Source: Candidatus Thorarchaeota archaeon
GTDB taxonomy: Archaea; Asgardarchaeota; Thorarchaeia; Thorarchaeales; Thorarchaeaceae
Reading direction: 5' to 3'
Length of the DNA: 12,930 bases
NCBI GenBank assembly: GCA_016840825.1
Contig: JAEORN010000034.1
Location: 1-12,930, forward strand
Notes under the pieces: generated by a model
Database searches by the model: none
What the model saw: only the letters and a program-made list of their open reading frames with translations
Told to the model about the DNA's origin: nothing
Shown here: one piece after another, positions 1 through 7,101 of the stretch
Layout: the number at the start of each line of letters is the position of its first letter
Numbering within the stretch: the stretch's first letter is position 1
Program-made: the position numbers and the translations under genes

Positions 1-320
1 AGGATTGCATCAAAGATATGCTTTCAACTTTCAGTAAGAGGAGAGATTTAATCACTAAGGGTCTGAATGCAATAGAAGGAGTTGAATTAAAACCTCCTGG
101 AGGTGCATTCTATGCTTTTCCCGATATATCCTCATTTGGTTTGAATTCATATGATCTTGTTATCAAAATGCTCGAAAACATCAAAGTTGCCGCTGTACAT
201 GGCTCCGCATTTGGAAAGAGCGGTGAAGGATTTCTAAGGATCTGTTACGCTGTATCAACAGAAAGAATAGAAGAAGCAATCCAAAGGATGGATAGATATC
301 TTCCATCGTTGTTACACTGA
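1..320 (+). CDS. Class I/II PLP-dependent aminotransferase, C-terminal part (5' end outside window)
   Basis: The frame is open from the left edge (first full codon at base 3) to TGA at 318-320, so about 106 C-terminal residues of a longer protein are visible. The sequence PPGGAFYAFP followed by GEGFLRICYA is typical of the small domain of fold-type I aminotransferases (aspartate/aromatic type). The Arg in FLRICYA corresponds to the residue that binds the substrate alpha-carboxylate. The PLP lysine lies upstream and is not visible, so the substrate cannot be assigned. The family transfers amino groups between amino acids and 2-oxoacids in the cytosol. Its last 9 bases overlap the end of the convergent thioredoxin gene. 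An internal ATG at 18 is not the real start because the conserved frame continues upstream. Confidence 0.9.
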   Translation, partial: DCIKDMLSTFSKRRDLITKGLNAIEGVELKPPGGAFYAFPDISSFGLNSYDLVIKMLENIKVAAVHGSAFGKSGEGFLRICYAVSTERIEEAIQRMDRYLPSLLH

Positions 321-737
321 AGTCAACTTCTGAAGTAACAGATCGTAGTCAGTATAGGTACGCAAACCAGGAAGTTTTCCTACTGGTTTTCCATTCTTAA
401 AGGCAATGATCATGGGAACTGATTGAACACCGAATTGTGCTGTAGTTCTGGGATTTCGATCAATATCGATTTTTCCAAAGAATGCCATACCTGTATAATC
501 TTGAGCGAGTTCAGCAAATATTGGAGCAAGCATTTTACATGGATTGCACCATTCTCCATAGAAATCAATGAGTGCTGTTTTGGTCTTCTGCATAGTGGTC
601 CAGAAATTCGCATCAACGAGAAGATTCACCTGACCGTTTGCCATAGGCTCTGCAACTTCCGGTTGTGCAGGTGTAGATGCTTGTTGCATTAATTGTTGCA
701 TCTTTCTTCGTCGTATCTCTGCTAATTCATCATCCAT
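312..737 (-). CDS. Cytosolic thioredoxin with charged N-terminal extension
   Basis: The protein has 141 residues. The thioredoxin fold occupies about residues 38-141, with active site W-C-N-P-C (Cys64, Cys67) and the cis-proline in QSVPMI (Pro108). It has no signal peptide or membrane segment, so it should be a cytosolic disulfide reductase. The first ~35 residues form a charged helix (MDDELAEIRRRK...) followed by a Pro/Ala linker. This start resembles the N-terminus of PDCD5-like archaeal proteins and is longer than a minimal 105-residue thioredoxin. I chose ATG at 737: the frame stays open to 872, but those extra codons contain the TATA box and the palindrome and do not look protein-like. 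The stop overlaps the convergent aminotransferase stop. No thioredoxin reductase lies in the window. Confidence 0.9.
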   Translation of the reverse strand: MDDELAEIRRRKMQQLMQQASTPAQPEVAEPMANGQVNLLVDANFWTTMQKTKTALIDFYGEWCNPCKMLAPIFAELAQDYTGMAFFGKIDIDRNPRTTAQFGVQSVPMIIAFKNGKPVGKLPGLRTYTDYDLLLQKLTSV

Positions 738-758
738 TGACACAATAGGGTTCTCCTT

Positions 759-793
759 CGCTTGTGCGTTTATCTTGCACAACCGTTTATGAA
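759..793 (-). promoter_or_regulatory. Thioredoxin promoter: TATA box plus operator-like inverted repeat
   Basis: Read on the minus strand, a TATA-like TTCATAAA (793-786) is followed at once by CGGTTGTG (785-778), 11 bases, and CACAAGCG (766-759). Seven of eight arm positions are complementary. The repeat ends 21 bases before the ATG at 737 and spans where transcription should start, a usual repressor position in archaea. The same element, with the same spacing and orientation, precedes the TlpA-like gene at 8946. Regulation is inferred; the repeat itself is directly visible. Confidence 0.6.
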
Positions 794-830
794 CCCTTCG
801 ATTAGTGAATGTTGTTGCGCTATGGGTCGA

Positions 831-838
831 TTTAATAC
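831..838 (+). promoter_or_regulatory. TATA-like box for the EamA transporter gene
   Basis: TTTAATAC lies 40 bases before the ATG at 878. GGTGA at 864-868 is a good ribosome binding site 9 bases before that ATG. The divergent thioredoxin promoter lies 40-70 bases away, so the two genes share a 140-base control region. Confidence 0.4.
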
Positions 839-877
839 CTATATGAATCGAGCTAGAATCGCTGGTGAACAAACTAG

Positions 878-1816
878 ATGTCAGAGAACAACTCCAAGTA
901 CTACCTCTTACTTGTCATCGGAACATTTACTTGGGGTGGCTCTTGGGTTGCTGCAAAAATACTAGTTGATATTGCACCTCCATTTACTATTGGTTTCTTT
1001 AGATTCCTAATCGGTAGTATTCTTTTCCTAGCGCTTCTAGGAATAACTGGTCCCTCACCAAGGTCTCTTTTCACCCGAGCTCGAATTAAGTGGCTATTTC
1101 TCCTTGGATTGACTGGCATCTTTGGATACGGAGTCATGTTCCTAGTTGGGATGAGATTCACAACTGCAGCGCAGGGTTCAATTATTGCAGGATTTAATCC
1201 AATTACAATTAGCATATTTGCACATATCATTCATAAAGAACATCTAGATCGGAATTGGAAGTATATCGGGTTTGGCTTGGGATTCCTAGGAGTCGTATTT
1301 GTGGTAGGTATCCAGTCATTACTTGATTTCCAACTCGAGTATCTAGTTGGTAATCTCATCATACTTGGTGCGATGTGCCTATGGGGTGTCTATTCATCTA
1401 TCGCAAAAGAATCCATGAAAAGCATGACACCTCTTGAAGCTAATGCAGGTGCAGCGATCATCGGGATGATCCTGTTCGGAATCGGAGCCGCCTTTGAGGA
1501 ACCATGGACTCATACTTTCTTTCTGGATTCGAACTTCTGGTGGAATGTATTCTTCTTAGGTGCTTTTACAACCTTCATTGGATTTCTCTTCTTCTTTATC
1601 AGCATAGAGAAGATAGGTGCTACTAGAACAGGCGGTTTCATCAACTTTGTTCCCGTTTTTGGCACAACTCTTTCCGTGCTTATTCTAGCAGAAACCATCT
1701 ATTGGACATTTATTGTTGGTTTGATTCTTGTAGTTGTGGGAGTATCAATTATCAATTTTCCAGTCAAAGAGACCTCTATCTCTGATTCGACTGAAACTTT
1801 ACATATGAATGCGTAA
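878..1816 (+). CDS. EamA/DMT-family transporter (10 transmembrane segments)
   Basis: The protein has 312 residues, the usual size for the drug/metabolite transporter superfamily, and is hydrophobic throughout with about ten membrane segments arranged as two EamA repeats. Typical features are the N-terminal segment ending TWGGSWVAAKI, the FFRFLIGSILF segment of repeat 1, and LWGVYSSIAKE with the following GAAIIGM and FLGAFTTFIGFLFFFISIEKIGATR in repeat 2. Family members export amino acids, nucleobases, sugars or drugs through the cytoplasmic membrane; no substrate is indicated here. The ATG at 878 is supported by GGTGA nine bases upstream. The C-terminus carries a short polar tail. It is divergent from thioredoxin, and 67 bases separate it from the next gene. 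Confidence 0.88.
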   Translation: MSENNSKYYLLLVIGTFTWGGSWVAAKILVDIAPPFTIGFFRFLIGSILFLALLGITGPSPRSLFTRARIKWLFLLGLTGIFGYGVMFLVGMRFTTAAQGSIIAGFNPITISIFAHIIHKEHLDRNWKYIGFGLGFLGVVFVVGIQSLLDFQLEYLVGNLIILGAMCLWGVYSSIAKESMKSMTPLEANAGAAIIGMILFGIGAAFEEPWTHTFFLDSNFWWNVFFLGAFTTFIGFLFFFISIEKIGATRTGGFINFVPVFGTTLSVLILAETIYWTFIVGLILVVVGVSIINFPVKETSISDSTETLHMNA

Positions 1817-1853
1817 AGGGTAAAAGGACTCATGCAGATTTGGCATATCGCGG

Positions 1854-1867
1854 AGACATATCTGTCT
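1854..1867 (+). terminator. Short hairpin after the transporter gene
   Basis: AGACA-TATC-TGTCT forms a perfect 5-pair stem with a 4-base loop, followed by TTTA, between the transporter stop (1816) and the next start. It could be a weak terminator or part of the next gene's leader. The stem is short and chance is possible. Confidence 0.25.
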
Positions 1868-1883
1868 TTAATGGGTGAGAGGA

Positions 1884-3314
1884 TTGACAGAAAACAATCT
1901 CATGGACACGATTTACGATAGACCAAGAGCTTTGAGATTTATTGGTTTAACTCAAATGCTCTTTGGTGTTTTCGGAGTACTTGCAACCATCGGATTATTA
2001 GTTGCGTATTCGATGGGATTGGCAGACCCTACAATGACACCGTTGTATTCTGTTCTTATTTTTGTAGGTGTTGCATTGCCTGGACTCGTTATAGGAAATT
2101 ACGTTGATGACTTGAGAAGAGGTGCAGTTGCGGCACAGATATTCTACAGCTTCATAGCGGTAATACTTACTGGATTGTTTCTTTTTGTATATGGAATTGC
2201 CTATCATTGGTCGTTCCCATGGTTTGAAACAACATTTGATGTCTACATTGGAAATTTAGCAGCAGCAGTCCTGCTTATTCAGCTTGTCTTTGGTTTATAT
2301 CTAGTCATTCGTTGGAATGTTGTTGCTCCACCACCAGGAGTTAAAATTGTTAGAGATAAAAGAAGGGCTCGGTTGATTGAAAGGGGAGAGATACCATCAC
2401 CGTTATCCTCACATGTTTTAGCACCTGACGGACAGACAGAATTAACGTTTGAAGAAGGACAAAGAATTCTTCAGATTCGAAAGGTAACAACTGATGAGGG
2501 GATGGCGATTCTTTGCTCAAATTGCGGTGGTGCAACTCCACTAACAAAGGTCGGTCGTGATAACACGTTACATTGTGATTATTGCGGAGTGCGACTCGCT
2601 GTTTCTAGTGTCTTCGTACCATGTGAAAACCATCCGGAATATCTTGCAGCGACAAGTTGTGCAGTATGCGGAGAGCACTTCTGCAGACTATGTCTCACTG
2701 CTCAAGAACCACCTGTTGATCCCCGATGGGAGGACTCTACGGTATTCTTGTGCAGAAAGTGCTTCGAGGGGAGGTATAGGCCCGCAGTTACAACATCGTC
2801 GCTTGTAATTCCAATTGATGAACTGTTTGGCAAGGCTGGCGGACGTTTCTCCAAATTGGGTTCGCTCTATGGCAAATTCCTAAGGGCATACGGCGGTATA
2901 ATGAAATATGTTTTGGAGTTCTCACTGCGGATGGCAGCAAGTATGGGTAAAGCAGGAGGAAAAGGGGGAGGAAGTAAAGACGATGCGGCTGCATTCTTTC
3001 TAATAATGATCATCATTATTATCGCCATTCCTATTGCTGTTGCTATTATCCTTCTAGTGGCAGGTATCGTGATTATTCCTATTCTCTTCTATGTTGGACT
3101 CGTTGGTGTTGCAATAGAAGCTGTGAAGATAATCAGACAGACAGACTTTCTATCATTGCAAGAAGCACGTGAGAAAGGTATAAAGCTTGACAAGCCAGTT
3201 GATAGGAAAGAGTCCGTGCTTAGAGATACAACACGAACATGGGATGATTCAGGTCGCTACCGAGACCCTAAGACTCGGAAAGTGTCAGATCCCGATGCAT
3301 ACTTCAGGAAGTGA
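1884..3314 (+). CDS. Membrane protein with zinc ribbon and B-box-like zinc finger
   Basis: Function unknown. Numbering from a GTG at 1875, the protein has four membrane segments in about residues 20-150 and a basic cytosolic stretch. Next come a zinc ribbon with pairs CSNC (214/217) and CDYC (234/237), and a second cysteine/histidine cluster. That cluster is C250-x2-H253, C262-x2-C265, C270-x2-C273 and C293-x2-C296, and its order resembles a B-box finger. A Gly/Lys-rich linker leads to a very hydrophobic Ile-rich hairpin (about 369-418) and a charged tail. The start is uncertain: GGTGA at 1874-1878 is well spaced for TTG at 1884, while GTG 1875 and ATG 1902 are alternatives. It is translationally coupled to the next gene, which repeats the zinc ribbon/B-box order. 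The cluster could bind protein or nucleic acid at the membrane; this is inference. Confidence 0.75.
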   Translation: MTENNLMDTIYDRPRALRFIGLTQMLFGVFGVLATIGLLVAYSMGLADPTMTPLYSVLIFVGVALPGLVIGNYVDDLRRGAVAAQIFYSFIAVILTGLFLFVYGIAYHWSFPWFETTFDVYIGNLAAAVLLIQLVFGLYLVIRWNVVAPPPGVKIVRDKRRARLIERGEIPSPLSSHVLAPDGQTELTFEEGQRILQIRKVTTDEGMAILCSNCGGATPLTKVGRDNTLHCDYCGVRLAVSSVFVPCENHPEYLAATSCAVCGEHFCRLCLTAQEPPVDPRWEDSTVFLCRKCFEGRYRPAVTTSSLVIPIDELFGKAGGRFSKLGSLYGKFLRAYGGIMKYVLEFSLRMAASMGKAGGKGGGSKDDAAAFFLIMIIIIIAIPIAVAIILLVAGIVIIPILFYVGLVGVAIEAVKIIRQTDFLSLQEAREKGIKLDKPVDRKESVLRDTTRTWDDSGRYRDPKTRKVSDPDAYFRK

Positions 3315-3318
3315 TATC

Positions 3319-4137
3319 ATGAGTCAAGAGAGAATTCTATGTCCTGTGTGCGGAGGAGAAGTAGCATTCCTAGCAAAAGATACAGTTACTAGGTGTACTT
3401 ATTGCGGTAGCCCAGTTCTTGGGAGGAATCAAGATAGAAATTGTGTGCATCATCCAGAAACATTAGCAAAAGCAGTGTGCAGTGTTTGTGGAGATCTCAT
3501 CTGTGAGCTAGATATGCAGAAACGTGTAGGTAACTATGGTGGAAAGCTGTTCACTATTATAAACTGCAGAAAAGCATCCTGTATCCGCGAGAGTGAATGG
3601 GCACGACCTGTAAATCCAGAGTATGAACGTCTCACTAACATGGATTGGGCGGATAATATTGACAATAGTATACTTAGGGTTACTGGATTAGGTGCTTTGA
3701 TGATGATGATATTTGAGCTATTCTTCTTCATCTCAATGGTGTATATCCAGTTCTTTACAGAGTGGGGACTAATAGAACCTGCAAACATCTCCTTTTGGTT
3801 CATAAGAGGGGATCAAGTTGTTGTGCTAAGTATCGTTGGAAACTTCATCTCTGCATTGATATTACAAACTGCATTGCAGGTATATGTTCATGAGCGACAG
3901 CTCGGTGCAGGACTCATGTTGTTTGCTTTCCTGGTGCTCGAAGTACTTGTTCTTATTTACAGAGGGCTCCAATTCAACCTTCTACAATTTCCAAATCAGA
4001 TCTATCTCGCATTCCTCTTGGGAGCTTTTATCTTTGCAACCTTGCTCATCTTCGTAGGCTCTCTAATAGCTATACGAGTTGGGTGGAAAAAGAGGAATCA
4101 ACTAGAGGACGCGAAAATAAAACTGGGCTTAGGTTAA
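3319..4137 (+). CDS. Second zinc ribbon/B-box-like membrane protein
   Basis: Function unknown; 272 residues. The N-terminus is a zinc ribbon (C8-x2-C11 and C26-x2-C29), followed by a B-box-like cluster: C42-x2-H45, C54-x2-C57, C62-x2-D65, C83 and C88. Four membrane segments follow at about 116-148, 166-190, 194-216 and 228-256, with a short basic tail. The domain order is the reverse of its upstream neighbour, where membrane segments come first, but the zinc modules run in the same order and align well (for example CEN-HPE...CAVCGE versus CVHHPE...CSVCGD). The frame is open from 3187, but ATG at 3319 is the likely start. It lies 4 bases after the preceding stop, behind AGGAAGTGAT at 3306-3315, which matches the ideal Shine-Dalgarno at nine of ten bases. 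The two genes are almost certainly one operon and may form a complex. Confidence 0.8.
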   Translation: MSQERILCPVCGGEVAFLAKDTVTRCTYCGSPVLGRNQDRNCVHHPETLAKAVCSVCGDLICELDMQKRVGNYGGKLFTIINCRKASCIRESEWARPVNPEYERLTNMDWADNIDNSILRVTGLGALMMMIFELFFFISMVYIQFFTEWGLIEPANISFWFIRGDQVVVLSIVGNFISALILQTALQVYVHERQLGAGLMLFAFLVLEVLVLIYRGLQFNLLQFPNQIYLAFLLGAFIFATLLIFVGSLIAIRVGWKKRNQLEDAKIKLGLG

Positions 4138-4154
4138 GGGAGTGCTACCTCCCT
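4137..4154. terminator. Hairpin between convergent genes
   Basis: AGGGAG-TGCTAC-CTCCCT gives a 6-pair GC-rich stem with a 6-base loop filling most of the 21-base gap between the zinc-membrane operon and adenine deaminase. It is symmetric and could end transcripts from both sides. No long U-run follows on either strand. Confidence 0.4.
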
Positions 4155-4158
4155 CATC

Positions 4159-5922
4159 TTACTCCGTATCGAAAAGGTCGATGAATCGAAAACGCTCAAC
4201 ATCAACTAGACCTTTGTCAGTGATTTTCAGTTTGGGTATCACAGGGAGCGACAAGAAAGCCATTGCCATGAAGGGTTCAGTTAGTGATGTTCCTAGATTC
4301 TTAGCCGCAGCCTTCAGCTCCATCATCTTTTCACTTACCCATTCGACCGATTTGTCAGACATTAGACCAGCTATTGGTAGCGGAAGTGCAGCCTTGACTT
4401 CACCTTCATTTACAATAGCGATACCTCCCTGCATTCTAGCAATTTGAATAACAGCTTGTACCATGTCAGTATCATTTGTGCCAACTGCAACGATGTTATG
4501 ACTATCATGAGCGATAGATGAAACCATTGCCCCTTCTTTGATACCTAGGCCTTTAACGAAACCCATTCCTTTTGGTGGAGTTGCATTATGCCTTTCAACG
4601 ATTACAATCTTAGATATATCACGATCAACATCAGGAACTGCAAGTCCATGTTCAACATTGACTTTTTCGATTAACCTCTCAGTTATGAGCTGATCGGGAA
4701 TCATGCCAATTACATTCATCTTCTTTCCACGAGCCTTAATCTGGAAATCCTCAGGTTCAAGCCAGTGTATGTTTACTGATCGGCGAAGCCTAGGCTGTTC
4801 TTGGACTCCAAAATCATTCGTTAGCTTTCCGTTCTTCGCTACTAGAACGCCCTGTTTGAAGACCATTTTCACATTGATTTTTTCTAGTGAATCGAGAACG
4901 ACAAGATCTGCGTGATAGCCAGGTGCGACAGCTCCAAGATATTGAATTCCATAATGACGTGCTGTTGATAGTGTTGCAACCTTAATTGCCAGTATTGGGT
5001 CCAATCCATATTGGATAGCATCTCTGATTATACTATCAACATGTCCTTTCGTAAGTAAATCTAGCGAATTCCGATCGTCAGTGACGAAACTACATGATAG
5101 AGCAGTATCAGGATTGATTAGTGGGACAAGCTCTTTTAGATTCTTGGCTGTAGAGCCCTCTCGAATATGAATGTGCATTCCAACGGCCAGTTTCATTTTA
5201 GCTTCCTCTAGAGTAGTACATTCATGCTCAGAGGATATCCGGGCTGCTGCATATGCATTAAGATCAGTAGATGAAATTTCAGGAGCATGTCCATCAATTT
5301 TTTTACCAAGCTTCAAAGAAACACGGATTTTTTCAAGTATCTCAGGATCTTTGAAGATAACACCAGGATAGTTCATTGCTTCAGCTAGACCTAAGACATA
5401 ATGCTCCGTCATTAGTGGTTTAATGTCAAGGAAATCTAAGGTCACTCCGTTTGTTTCCATATCAGTAGCAGGTACGCAAGAGGGTAGCATGATATAGAAA
5501 TCCATAGGACCGCCCCTCATGCTTTTACTCATGTACATTATACCTTCCATTCCTAGCACATTAGCAATTTCATGTGGGTCTGCAATCACCGCTCCAGTAC
5601 CGTGTGGCACGACTGCTCTTGCATATTGAATTGGCATGACCATTGAAGATTCAACGTGCACATGACCATCGATGAAGCTTGGAGAAACGTATTTTCCCTT
5701 CAGGTCGATAACTTCATTCCCAACATATTCACCAACTCCTGCAACGAATCCTCTATGGATTGCAACATCACCCTTCACAATCTCGTTGGTAAATACATTG
5801 ACAACATTGGCATTCTTCAATACGATTTCTGCTCTGGTCCTGCCAGATGCGACATCAATTATCTGATCAAGAGGATATTCGTCGGTTCGCGTAAGGAACA
5901 TGAGGGGTTTCTCCTTTCCCAT
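4159..5922 (-). CDS. ade: Adenine deaminase (EC 3.5.4.2)
   Basis: This is a 587-residue cytosolic amidohydrolase, the normal length for the adenine deaminase family, which converts adenine to hypoxanthine and ammonia in purine salvage. Visible family signatures are the metal ligands in GHVHVESS (His87, His89), DPHEIANVLG (115-124), GLAEAMNYPGV with the likely metal-bridging Glu181, GHAPEIS (His212), SEHE (His233) and FVTDDR (Asp282). The C-terminal part carries the family's GLAVPDVDRDISKI and SIAHDSHNIVAVG motifs, so the gene looks intact. Two starts are possible. ATG 5922 has no ribosome site, while ATG 5901 (MFLTRTDEY) has AAAGGAG about 9-10 bases upstream; the conserved region begins after both. 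It converges with the zinc-membrane operon and diverges from the ECF gene. No other purine gene is nearby. Confidence 0.95.
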   Translation of the reverse strand: MGKEKPLMFLTRTDEYPLDQIIDVASGRTRAEIVLKNANVVNVFTNEIVKGDVAIHRGFVAGVGEYVGNEVIDLKGKYVSPSFIDGHVHVESSMVMPIQYARAVVPHGTGAVIADPHEIANVLGMEGIMYMSKSMRGGPMDFYIMLPSCVPATDMETNGVTLDFLDIKPLMTEHYVLGLAEAMNYPGVIFKDPEILEKIRVSLKLGKKIDGHAPEISSTDLNAYAAARISSEHECTTLEEAKMKLAVGMHIHIREGSTAKNLKELVPLINPDTALSCSFVTDDRNSLDLLTKGHVDSIIRDAIQYGLDPILAIKVATLSTARHYGIQYLGAVAPGYHADLVVLDSLEKINVKMVFKQGVLVAKNGKLTNDFGVQEQPRLRRSVNIHWLEPEDFQIKARGKKMNVIGMIPDQLITERLIEKVNVEHGLAVPDVDRDISKIVIVERHNATPPKGMGFVKGLGIKEGAMVSSIAHDSHNIVAVGTNDTDMVQAVIQIARMQGGIAIVNEGEVKAALPLPIAGLMSDKSVEWVSEKMMELKAAAKNLGTSLTEPFMAMAFLSLPVIPKLKITDKGLVDVERFRFIDLFDTE

Positions 5923-5960
5923 ATTCTAAGCTTGAACTGATGAAAAGGATTTCCTCTTGG

Positions 5961-5968
5961 CAATAAAC
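5961..5968 (-). promoter_or_regulatory. Probable TATA box for adenine deaminase
   Basis: On the minus strand GTTTATTG lies 38 bases before the ATG at 5922 and 59 before the ATG at 5901. Transcription would then begin near 5940, downstream of the structured element at 5984-6095, so that element would not be in the messenger if this box is used. Confidence 0.4.
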
Positions 5969-5983
5969 CTGAGCAATATTGTA

Positions 5984-6117
5984 GACCTGGGGCGAGTGCG
6001 CGTTTGAGAACTCCCTTGCTTGGATTGAGATGTAGCGATTTACGGATGGTGTGAGGAGAAGCACCATGAGAAATTCATTATGCTCACCCCAGGTCAGAGG
6101 ATGACTGGTTTCAGTCA
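5984..6117. ncRNA. Candidate structured RNA in the ade/ECF intergenic gap
   Basis: Two 13-base arms, GACCTGGGGCGAG (5984-5996) and CTCACCCCAGGTC (6083-6095), pair at 12 of 13 positions and enclose 86 bases. The odd pair is C/A on the plus strand but G/U on the minus strand. Inside, ATGGTGT/GCACCAT (about 6044-6066) forms another 6-7-pair stem, this one better on the plus strand. Immediately after, TGACTG-GTTT-CAGTCA (6102-6117) is a perfect 6-pair hairpin. Such long GC-rich pairing in otherwise AT-rich spacer suggests a folded RNA or RNA leader. It does not match 5S rRNA, SRP RNA, RNase P RNA, a tRNA or any riboswitch I can recognise. On the minus strand a TACA follows the 13-pair stem, faintly like the ACA box of H/ACA guides; this is speculative. 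Strand is undecided. Confidence 0.4.
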
Positions 6118-6133
6118 GATTATTGAAAGGCCT

Positions 6134-6191
6134 AAATCAACAAAGCCATTCTTGTGTCGATAGAAGCACTTTCATTGCGTTGATTTCTATC
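6134..6191. repeat. Overlapping inverted repeats before the ECF gene
   Basis: AAATCAAC (6134-6141) is perfectly complementary to GTTGATTT (6179-6186). GATAGAA (6159-6165) is perfectly complementary to TTCTATC (6185-6191). The right arms overlap by two bases, so the two folds are mutually exclusive, as in switching leaders, but the stems are AT-rich. The rest of the 357-base gap holds promoters and no plausible protein gene. Confidence 0.3.
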
Positions 6192-6232
6192 ATTATAGGA
6201 ACAGCAAATCAAAGGATTTTGTAATCAACTAG

Positions 6233-6242
6233 TTTTTATTAC
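6233..6242 (+). promoter_or_regulatory. TATA-like box for the ECF S-component gene
   Basis: TTTTTATTAC lies 38-47 bases before the ATG at 6280. AAGGAT at 6268-6273 is a suitable ribosome binding site six bases before that ATG. The spacing gives a short leader of about 15-20 bases, which would exclude the structured elements upstream from this transcript. Confidence 0.4.
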
Positions 6243-6279
6243 CCATTGAGCATGGCGAAATTAATAGAAGGATCAGAGG

Positions 6280-6903
6280 ATGGAAACCAGAGTTCTATTT
6301 CCTAAAAGGCTTGATTCCAAGACTATTGCACTACTCGCAATATTTCTTGCAATGGTATTCGCATTGGAAATTTACCCCTTGACAGGGTTAACAGATATAC
6401 CGATTCCAGGAATCTATTTCACAATTGATTGGACAGGAATACCGCTTGTGTTAATCTTTCTCTTTTTCGGACCTGTTGCTTCATTGCTTGGAGTGGGATT
6501 CATGGGACTGATAATTGGATATCGTAATCCCTTTGGAGCAGTCTTTAAGGTTCTAGCAGAGTTCTATAAGATACTAGGCATACTATCAATCTGGATATTC
6601 ATAAGGAAAAGAGAGATCTCATACTCAAAGCGCGTTGCTCTGTATACAGTCTTTGCAGCTTTGTTTTGTACAGTAGGTATGTTCATCACGAATATTCCTC
6701 TTCTACAAGTTCTTTATGGCTATACTCCAGAAGCTGCTTTAGCTACATCTACTGTTATGATACCTTGGAATGCCATTCAATCTGTAATCAACGTGTTCGG
6801 TGGAACATTTCTATTTCGAGTAATTCCTGATGATCTCAAACTAACATTCCTTTATGATGAAACCCAACAGCAAGATAATCTTATTCTAGAAAATGAAGAT
6901 TGA
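6280..6903 (+). CDS. ECF transporter S-component, RibU-like
   Basis: The protein has 207 residues and about six membrane segments. The N-terminal helix ALLAIFLAMVFALE carries small-residue spacing of the AxxxA kind, which in S-components contacts the EcfT subunit. The segment YFTIDWTGIPLVLIFLFFGPVASLLG closely resembles the loop and helix of riboflavin S-components (LDFSDIPALIAGFLFGP type), so a riboflavin-like vitamin is the best guess for the substrate. Assignment to RibU rests on this similarity only. The C-terminal tail is acidic and glutamine-rich. No EcfA ATPases or EcfT lie beside it, so it would share an energizing module encoded elsewhere, as group II ECF systems do. A hairpin 12 bases past the stop suggests a single-gene transcript. 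The start is backed by AAGGAT six bases upstream. Confidence 0.8.
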   Translation: METRVLFPKRLDSKTIALLAIFLAMVFALEIYPLTGLTDIPIPGIYFTIDWTGIPLVLIFLFFGPVASLLGVGFMGLIIGYRNPFGAVFKVLAEFYKILGILSIWIFIRKREISYSKRVALYTVFAALFCTVGMFITNIPLLQVLYGYTPEAALATSTVMIPWNAIQSVINVFGGTFLFRVIPDDLKLTFLYDETQQQDNLILENED

Positions 6904-6915
6904 AAGGAGTTCTCA

Positions 6916-6938
6916 GAGGCGAGGGAGAATCTCGCCTC
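6916..6938 (+). terminator. GC-rich hairpin after the ECF gene
   Basis: GAGGCGAG-GGAGAAT-CTCGCCTC is a perfect 8-pair stem with a 7-base loop, 12 bases after the stop codon at 6901-6903, followed by CGTTTCCC. It is probably a terminator or transcript-end stabiliser; the U-run is short. Confidence 0.5.
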
Positions 6939-7101
6939 CGTTTCCCCCGGGTTTTGTAGGGTATCAATGGAAATTGAGTTCCACTCTCGTTCAAGATGAA
7001 ATCCATCTATCCCGCTTCTCTATTCCAGTTGACCACGATTCCCACGGACCAACCCATGATTAATATATTCTACATTTGCTTATAAACTATTCCAATAATT
7101 T

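Noticed and set aside
423..692. Plus-strand open frame antisense to thioredoxin
   Set aside because: Shadow of the real minus-strand gene; the sequence shows no domain or start signal.
738..872. In-frame 45-residue upstream extension of thioredoxin
   Set aside because: It spans the TATA box and palindrome, has no ribosome site and does not resemble protein; ATG 737 gives a family-like start.
3187..3318. In-frame 44-residue upstream extension of the second zinc-membrane protein
   Set aside because: It lies inside the previous gene in another frame, and ATG 3319 has a near-ideal Shine-Dalgarno.
5984..6095. Purine riboswitch controlling adenine deaminase
   Set aside because: It lacks the conserved three-way junction and loop sequences of purine riboswitches, and the likely ade TATA box lies downstream of it.
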